Shown piece after piece: positions 23,301 to 29,800 of a stretch of 32,411 nt of DNA. Every line of letters begins with the position of its first letter. Position 1 is the stretch's first letter. The notes under the pieces are model-generated. The model worked only from the letters and a program-made list of their open reading frames with translations. It was not told the origin of the DNA and made no database searches. The DNA lies in assembly GCA_041389525.1 (NCBI GenBank), contig JAWKRR010000075.1, positions 1 through 32,411 of the forward strand, given 5' to 3'. Both the position numbers and the translations under genes were made by a program. This DNA is from JACKFB01 sp041389525. GTDB taxonomy: Bacteria; Myxococcota_A; UBA9042; PHBI01; JACKFB01.

Positions 23301-24764
23301 ATGAACACCCCCACGCGCGAGCTGCTCTTCGGGGACCTGTGGGACTACGCGCCCGCCCCCGAATCCCGCGACCACGTCCGCTTCGAGAAGCGCTACGGCC
23401 ACTTCATCGACGGGCGCTTCGTCGACGCCGAGACCTGGTTTCAGGTCATCGACCCCTCCAACGAGGAGCTGCTCTGCGAGGTCGGCGAGGGCACGGCAAA
23501 GCACGTCGACCTCGCCGTGGCCGCCGCCCGCAAGGCCCAGTCGGGCGTGTGGGGAAAGATGCCGGGCCGCGAGCGGGCGAAGTACCTCTACCGCATCGCC
23601 CGCATCATCCAGGAGAAGGCCCGCGAGCTGGCGATCCTCGAGTCGATGAACGGCGGAAAGCCCATCCGCGAGAGCCGCACCGTCGACGTGCCCCTGGCCG
23701 CCGCGCACTTCTTCTACTACGCGGGCTGGGCCGACAAGCTGCGCTACGCCTTCGCGGGCGCCGATCCGCAGCCCATCGGCGTGGCCGGGCAGATCATCCC
23801 GTGGAACTTCCCGCTGCTGATGGCGGCGTGGAAGATCGCGCCGGCGCTGGCCGCTGGGAACACCGTGGTGCTGAAGCCGGCGGAGACGACGCCGCTGACG
23901 GCCATGAAGTTGGCCGAGATCTTCATGGAGGCCGAGCTTCCCCCCGGCGTGGTCAACTTCGTCAACGGCTTCGGCAAGACCGGCGCCGCCATCGTCGAGC
24001 ACCCTGGCATCGACAAGATCGCGTTCACCGGCTCGACCGACGTGGGCAAGCGCATCCAGCGCGCCCTGGCCGGCACCAAGAAGCGGCTCACGCTCGAGCT
24101 CGGCGGCAAGGGCGCCAACATCATCTTCGCCGACGCGGCCATCGACCAGGCGGTCGAGGGCATCGTCGACGGCATCTTCTTCAACCAGGGCCACGTCTGC
24201 TGCGCGGGCTCGCGGCTGCTGGTCGAGGAGTGCGTCGAGGACGAGGTGGTCGAGAAGCTCACCCACCGCATCCAGACCCTGCGGGTGGGCGATCCCCTCG
24301 ACAAGAACACGGATATCGGCGCCATCAACTCGCGGGCGCAGCTCGACAAGATCCGCGAGCTCGTGGACTCCGGCGTCGACGAGGGCGCCACGATGCACCA
24401 GTCGAAGTGCTCGGTGCCTGACAAGGGCTTTTACTTCCGGCCCACCTTCTTCACCGGGGTCTCGCAGAGCCACCGCATCGCTCAGGAAGAGATCTTCGGG
24501 CCGGTGCTCTCGGTGCTGAGCTTCCGGACGCCGGAAGAGGCCGTCGAGAAGGCCAACAACACGGCCTATGGGCTGTCGGCGGGCATCTGGACCGACAAGG
24601 GCTCGAAGCTCTTCCAGGTCGCTGGGGCGCTGAAGGCTGGCGTCATTTGGGGTAATAGTTTCAACAAGTTCGACCCGACGAGCCCCTTCGGTGGCTACAA
24701 GGAGAGCGGGTTCGGACGCGAGGGCGGCTGGCACGGACTGCTGCCCTATCTGGAGGTGCGCTGA
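23301..24764 (+). CDS. NAD(P)-dependent aldehyde dehydrogenase
   Basis: The product is 487 residues, full length for the family. Motifs in order are PWNFP (168-172 region, cofactor-binding and oxyanion Asn), Lys192 in VVLKPAE, FTGSTDVGK (nucleotide loop), the general base Glu266 in LELGGK, and the catalytic Cys300 in FNQGHVCCAGSR. EEIFGPVLSV and FGGYKESGFGRE complete the fold. It oxidises an aldehyde to the acid. Next to deoC the natural substrate is acetaldehyde released from deoxyribose 5-phosphate, which is inference from context. The position of a second Cys directly after the nucleophile is seen in many family members. The stop overlaps the next ATG by 1 nt (TGATG). Confidence 0.93.
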   Translation: MNTPTRELLFGDLWDYAPAPESRDHVRFEKRYGHFIDGRFVDAETWFQVIDPSNEELLCEVGEGTAKHVDLAVAAARKAQSGVWGKMPGRERAKYLYRIARIIQEKARELAILESMNGGKPIRESRTVDVPLAAAHFFYYAGWADKLRYAFAGADPQPIGVAGQIIPWNFPLLMAAWKIAPALAAGNTVVLKPAETTPLTAMKLAEIFMEAELPPGVVNFVNGFGKTGAAIVEHPGIDKIAFTGSTDVGKRIQRALAGTKKRLTLELGGKGANIIFADAAIDQAVEGIVDGIFFNQGHVCCAGSRLLVEECVEDEVVEKLTHRIQTLRVGDPLDKNTDIGAINSRAQLDKIRELVDSGVDEGATMHQSKCSVPDKGFYFRPTFFTGVSQSHRIAQEEIFGPVLSVLSFRTPEEAVEKANNTAYGLSAGIWTDKGSKLFQVAGALKAGVIWGNSFNKFDPTSPFGGYKESGFGREGGWHGLLPYLEVR

Positions 24765-25648
24765 TGGCGAAGGGGCCTGAGCGCATCACGGTGCGCAAGA
24801 CCTACAAGCTCTACGTGGGCGGGGCTTTTCCTCGCACCGAGAGCGGGCGCTACATGGTCGCGCGGGACGCGAAGGGGGAGATCGTGGCCAACGTGTGCCG
24901 GGCGTCGCGCAAGGATTTCCGCGACGCGGTGGTCGTCGCGCGAAAGGCGCAGGCGGGTTGGGCTGGGCGCACCGCGTTCAACCGCGGGCAGATCATGTAC
25001 CGGATGGCGGAGATGCTGGAGTCGCGCGCGGCGGTCTTCGAGGCGGCGCTGGTCGGGGCTGCGGGCATGAGCGCGAAGGCGGCCGCTGAGGAGGTGGGAG
25101 CGGCCGTGGATCGGCTGGTCTGGTACGCCGGCTGGGCCGACAAGTTCCCGCAGTTCATGGGCACGACGAACCCGGTGGCCTCGGCCCACTTCAACTTCAC
25201 CTTCCCCGAAGCGACCGGCGTGGTCACGGCGTTCGCGGCTGAGGGGTCCGCACTCCTCGGCCTGATCTCGGCGATCGCTCCGGTCATCGTCTCGGGCAAC
25301 AGCGTCATCGCCATCGTCAGCGGGCCCGCGCCCACGGTGGCCATGGAGTTCGCCGAGGTGCTCGCGACCTCGGACCTGCCGGGGGGCGTGGTGAACATCC
25401 TCACGGGGCTGCGCGACGAGCTGGCCCCGCACGTGGCCAAGCACATGGACGTCGACGGCATCCTCTGCGTGGGGGCGGACGCGGCGACGCGAAAGCTCAT
25501 CGCGACCGAGGGGGCCGAGTCGGTCAAGCGGCTCCAGTTCGAGGACGACGGCGACGTGGCCCACTGGCTCGACGACGCGCGGCAGAGCCCCTACTGCATC
25601 GTGCCCTTCGTCGAGCTGAAGACGGCCTGGCACCCGATGGGCGTCTGA
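24764..25648 (+). CDS. Aldehyde dehydrogenase-like protein without the catalytic domain
   Basis: The product is 294 residues, about 60 percent of a normal aldehyde dehydrogenase. The N-terminal part aligns with the family (YKLYVGGAFPRTESGRY, AGWAGRTAFNRGQIMYRMAE, LVWYAGWADKF). Key sites are degraded. The PWNFP segment reads AFAAEGSALL, the KPAE lysine is replaced (AIVSGPAP), LELGGK is replaced by LQFEDDGD, and the protein ends before the catalytic cysteine. The end (PFVELKTAWHPMGV) is not a random truncation and resembles conserved C-termini I recall from deoC-linked short paralogs. It is co-translated with the active enzyme (1-nt overlap), so a regulatory or structural subunit role is more likely than decay. 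Confidence 0.8.
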   Translation: MAKGPERITVRKTYKLYVGGAFPRTESGRYMVARDAKGEIVANVCRASRKDFRDAVVVARKAQAGWAGRTAFNRGQIMYRMAEMLESRAAVFEAALVGAAGMSAKAAAEEVGAAVDRLVWYAGWADKFPQFMGTTNPVASAHFNFTFPEATGVVTAFAAEGSALLGLISAIAPVIVSGNSVIAIVSGPAPTVAMEFAEVLATSDLPGGVVNILTGLRDELAPHVAKHMDVDGILCVGADAATRKLIATEGAESVKRLQFEDDGDVAHWLDDARQSPYCIVPFVELKTAWHPMGV

Positions 25649-25649
25649 T

Positions 25650-25691
25650 CTCGGTCGGCGCGCGCTGCTGTCGCAGGCAGCGCGCACCGAG
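25650..25691 (+). terminator. Hairpin after the deoC operon
   Basis: CTCGGT (25650-25655) plus GCGCGCTGC (25660-25668) pair with GCAGCGCGC (25677-25685) plus ACCGAG (25686-25691). This gives 15 pairs with a 4-nt bulge and an 8-nt loop. It begins 1 bp past the operon's last stop. There is no T-run, so it is a hairpin that could still end or protect the transcript. Confidence 0.45.
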
Positions 25692-25739
25692 TCGGTCCTC
25701 ACAGCCCCTCGCGACCGCCGGCGCTACGTCCGTCGAAGG

Positions 25740-25759
25740 CGCCGGCGCTACAGCCGGCG
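25740..25759. repeat. GC hairpin and direct repeats between converging genes
   Basis: CGCCGGC (25740-25746) pairs with GCCGGCG (25753-25759), immediately after the stop of the minus-strand gene. GCCGGCGCTAC also occurs twice as a direct repeat (25717-25727 and 25741-25751). It could be a terminator for the minus-strand gene or a short dispersed palindrome. Confidence 0.4.
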
Positions 25760-26530
25760 TTAGAGCCGATTCGCGGTGAAGGGCGTGCTCACCTTGACCG
25801 AGGCCGCGGTCACCAGCGCGTCATCGGCGGTGCCGGCCCACAGGCAGCCGCCCGCGTAGCCCGTGGTCACCTTGCCGCGCTCCATGCGGACGGCCTCCCA
25901 GGTCTTCGCGCGCGGCCCGCCCTCGCTGACCACGTCGGCCTCGGCCACCGACAGCCCCAAGAGCAGGCAGTTGATGCCGTTGGACGCCGCGCCGGCGCCG
26001 AGCAGCACGGAGAACTTGTCGCCGCCCTTGTGGAGCAGCCCCTCGCGCTTCGAGTTCGTCGTGACGACTGTGCCTTCGCACACATCATCGCAGTCCGGGT
26101 TGCGCGTGCCCTCACCGCACTTGGAGCGATCCGCCGCGACCACCGTGCCGTTGCAGGTCTGAGTCGGCAGGTTCAGCGTCACCCGCGCCTCGAAGTTCGG
26201 GTCGGGCTGCACCATCGTCACCGTCGCGGGCCACACCTCGCTCGGGCAGAGCACCTCGGCGCGGGCGCAGTCCAAGTTGAACTCGAAGGGCTGCCCATTA
26301 TGATCGATGGTCACCGCGCCGCCCTCGGGGCCCAAGGTGCGGGTGTAGACGGCGCCGCCGAGCGTGATCTCGAGGGTCATGGAGTCGTCGTACTCCACCT
26401 GCCAAGCGCCCGAGACGTTCGGCATCGGCTCATTGCTTCCGCAGCCCCCGGCTGCGCCGTCGGCTCCCATCAGCGCGGGCGTAGCGACAAGTAGGCATCC
26501 GAGAAGAGTAGCTAGGGGTGAGAGGCGCAT
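25760..26530 (-). CDS. Secreted Cys-rich protein, unknown function
   Basis: The product is 256 residues from ATG 26530, set by GGAGG 6 nt upstream and an immediate signal peptide (MRLSPLATLLGCLLVATPAL). A cysteine at residue 30 follows AAGG; this is a poor lipobox, so lipidation is uncertain. The mature protein has many cysteines (LDCARAEVLC, TQTCNGTVVAADRSKCGEG, NPDCDDVCEG), suggesting several disulfides in an extracytoplasmic beta-rich domain. The opening NVSGAWQVEYDDSMTLEITL looks like a lipocalin-type or similar beta-barrel first strand, but this is only a resemblance. I do not recognise the family. It diverges from the large polyprotein gene across 299 bp. Confidence 0.65.
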   Translation of the reverse strand: MRLSPLATLLGCLLVATPALMGADGAAGGCGSNEPMPNVSGAWQVEYDDSMTLEITLGGAVYTRTLGPEGGAVTIDHNGQPFEFNLDCARAEVLCPSEVWPATVTMVQPDPNFEARVTLNLPTQTCNGTVVAADRSKCGEGTRNPDCDDVCEGTVVTTNSKREGLLHKGGDKFSVLLGAGAASNGINCLLLGLSVAEADVVSEGGPRAKTWEAVRMERGKVTTGYAGGCLWAGTADDALVTAASVKVSTPFTANRL

Positions 26531-26829
26531 CGTGATCCCTCCAGGGCGTGTGTGCGATAGGTTACCGACCGTGTGTCCGTGCGAAAATTCGCGGGCACAA
26601 CCGCCGGGCGGCTGCCGAGACAACGAAGCAATCCCCGTGCCAACCTAAATCGGTAGTTCCCCGAGTGGTCTGCTCGCCTGCTGTTCGATCGCCGAGGTTT
26701 CTCAGCCCTCTCAGATCGAACGACGCGAACCGGCGCGACGGGGCAAGCCATCGAATATCATTGCCTTCGCGGCCGCCTCATGCTTTGTCCGCGACCCCCC
26801 AGAAATCCCCGCCCTTTAGGAGGCACATC
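26531..26829. promoter_or_regulatory. Divergent intergenic region with an inverted repeat
   Basis: This 299-bp region lies between two diverging genes and is less GC-rich than its neighbours. GTTCGATC (26683-26690) and GATCGAAC (26714-26721) form an 8-bp inverted repeat with a 23-bp spacer, which could be an operator or an RNA hairpin. AGGAGG at 26818-26823 is the ribosome site of the large gene. No convincing -35/-10 pair was found. Confidence 0.4.
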
Positions 26830-29800
26830 ATGGTCCGCACGGGGCTGCTCACTCTTACGATTCTCTCGATCCTAGCTGCCTCTCCGAGCGCTGCGGCCCA
26901 GTGCCCTGACGCGCTCCTCGTTCAGGCCAAGGAGATCTGCTACGGATCGGGCGGCATCGACACCCCGGCCAACGTCGCTGGCGGCGTCTACACGCCCACC
27001 GCGCCGCTCGCCGCGGGCGCCAGCGTGTGCGTCCACGTCGATCTCGAGGCGCGCATCGAGGCCGGCGGCTGGGACCGCGTCTACCTGGGTTGGAAGGACA
27101 GCGCAGGCAAGACCGCCACGGACTGCCTCGTCGGCGCCGACATCGACGACTGCTCGACGACCAACAGCGCGGTCGGCTGCGGCACCTCGCCGCCGGCCGT
27201 GTTCGCCATCGACGACATGCTCTGCTGGGCCCCCACCGCGGGCGCGACCAGCGTGACCGTGTCCGTGTTCGTGCAGCCGGTCGACACCTCGTACCAGTGC
27301 ACCACGGGCTGCGGCGTCGCGGGCCCGGCTCCCCTGGGCGTCACGGTCCACGAGCTGCGCGTGGTCGGCTGCCTCGGCGGCGCCGCGGGCGGCTGCGGCA
27401 ACGGCGTCGTCGCGGCCGGCGAGCAGTGCGACGACGGGAACTCCCTGGCCGGCGACGGCTGCAGCCAGACCTGCCAGCGCGAAGCGGGCGGCATCTGCAA
27501 TGACTCGGGCACCAAGTGCAGCGCGAAGAATCAGTGCGTCGGCGTCTCGCCCCAGGACCTGAGCACCAGCTACTGCTACGCGAACAACGACGACAAGCAG
27601 GACAGCCCGCTGTCGTGGACCTGGAGCCTGCCGGGCACCGGCGACGAGGTGCTGCTGCAGTGGGATGTGCAGGGCGGCGCTGAGTTTCACGGCACCAAGA
27701 CCGGCGAACCCAAGTTCGACATCGTCTGGCTCGGCTGGGAAGACGAGCTGGGCGGCGGCGCGGACTTCTTCCTCCAGGACGGCGGCCTGAACTTCAACGC
27801 CTTCGGCGAGGACTTCGTCGAGATGTGGAGCCTCGGCTCTCTCGCCATCAAGCCGACGCCGGGCGCCAAGACCCTGCGCGTCACCATCTACGTCTCCACG
27901 GACAACGCCACGAGCTGCCAGCAGCCCAAGGCGTCGCTGGGGCCGATCCCGGCGCTCTTCGCCGAGTCGCTGACCCTGACCTCCTGCGGCATCAAGGCGA
28001 CCCAGTACGACACGCTGGCGTCTTTCACCGAGTCCATCGGCCAGTGCTACGTGGTCCACGACTTCAACGCCATCGCCGACAAGACCAAGGGCCCCTTCGT
28101 CGGTGACGGCTACGTGCTGACCGCGGACACCAACAAGCCCGGCGAGCAGCTGACCGTGAGCAAGTCGCCCTACCTGACCACCCAGGCCCTCGGCGACGGC
28201 ACGCCCGCCATCGAGGCGCAGAGCTTCGGCGCCTACGAGTACAACAGCCGCCTTCGCGTCACCTTCACGCCCAAGCCGGCCGTGGCCGTCGCGCTCAACG
28301 TGATCGACGCCGGCGACGGCGACGGCGTGATGGCGATGGAGGCCTACAAGAACGGCGAGCTGGTCTTCGTCGACAACGACATCGACTCCTCGGGCCCGAA
28401 GAACAACTTCATCACCTGGAAGGGCTTCGTCTTCTCGCAGCCGGTCGACGAGGTCGTGTTCTTCATGATCGAGGCCGGCGACTTCTTCAACGTCGACAAC
28501 CTCATCGTCATCCCGCAGCAGGACGGCGACTCCGACGGCGTGCCGAACCTCTGCGACTGCGCGCCGGCCAACGCGGGCGTGGCTGGGACCTTCCCCGAGA
28601 TCTGCGACGACGGCGTCGACAACGACTGCGACGGGCTGACCGACGGCGTGGACACGGACTGCGGCGGCGGCGGGACGGCGGCCTGCGCGGACTACGCCGA
28701 CGTGAAGTTCACCCAGGTAAACGCTGGCTGGTTGGTCAGCGGCGACCAGAGCTGGGCGTGGTCTCAGGCGAGCGCCGTGTGGCGGGCCGTGGGCGCCAAC
28801 TCCATCGACAGCACGCTGGAGTCCGGCCCCATCGTCGTGCCTGCGGCGGCCTGCGTGGAGGACATCAAGGTCACCGTGGATCTCGGCGGGTCGGTCCAGG
28901 CCCCCGACTCGCTGGTGGTCAGCTACTCCGTCGACGGCGGCGCCTTCAAGACGCTCGAGACCTTCACCGGCGCGCTGAGCCCGTCGACCTGGTCGCTCCC
29001 CGGCGTCGGCCCCGGCAACGCCGTGGGCTTCCGGTTCCGCTACCAGACCAACGCGACCGGGCTGGGCGCAGACCCCACCATCGCGCGCCTGCGGGTCTTC
29101 TCCGACGCCGACATGGACAAAGACGGCGTGTGTGACGCCTGCGATTGCGCGCCGAACACGCCAGCCTTCGGCTTCGACTGCGACGTGGACGGTGACGGCT
29201 ACTGCGCCATCGCCGCCGGCACGCTGAACACCGATCCGGCCGTCGCGAACTGCCCGAACGACACGACGGGCGGGACCGGGACCGACTGCAACGACGCCGC
29301 GGCGACGGCCAACCCCGGCAAGAGCACCGAGGCGCCGCTCTGCTCTGACCTCATCGACAACGACTGCGACGGCAAGACCGACGCCGCCGACTCCGACTGC
29401 GCGGTCGCGACCTGCACCGACAAGGACGGCGACGGGTTCGGCACGGGCGCGGGCTGCCTCGGCACCGACTGCAACGACACCTTCGCGGCTTGCACCACCG
29501 ACTGCTCCGACCTCGACAAGGACGGCATCCCCGACTGCGCCGATCCCTGCATCGACCAGGACAAGGACGGCTACGGAAAGGGCCCGCTGTGCGCTGGCCC
29601 CGACTGCGACGACCTGGTCGCGGCCTGCACGACGAACTGCACCGCCGACGTCGACGGAAACGGCGTCGCCGACTGCGCGCAGCCCTGCGTCGACAAGGAC
29701 AACGACGGCTTCGGCATCGGCGGCCTCTGCGTGCCCGACTGCGACGACACGGCGGCCACCTGCACCACCGACTGCTCGGACGCGGACCAGGACGGCACGC

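Noticed and set aside
21150..24734. Long minus-strand frame across deoC and the aldehyde dehydrogenase
   Set aside because: The plus strand encodes clear DeoC and aldehyde dehydrogenase motifs, and the minus frame crosses the gene boundaries; it is a GC-driven artefact.
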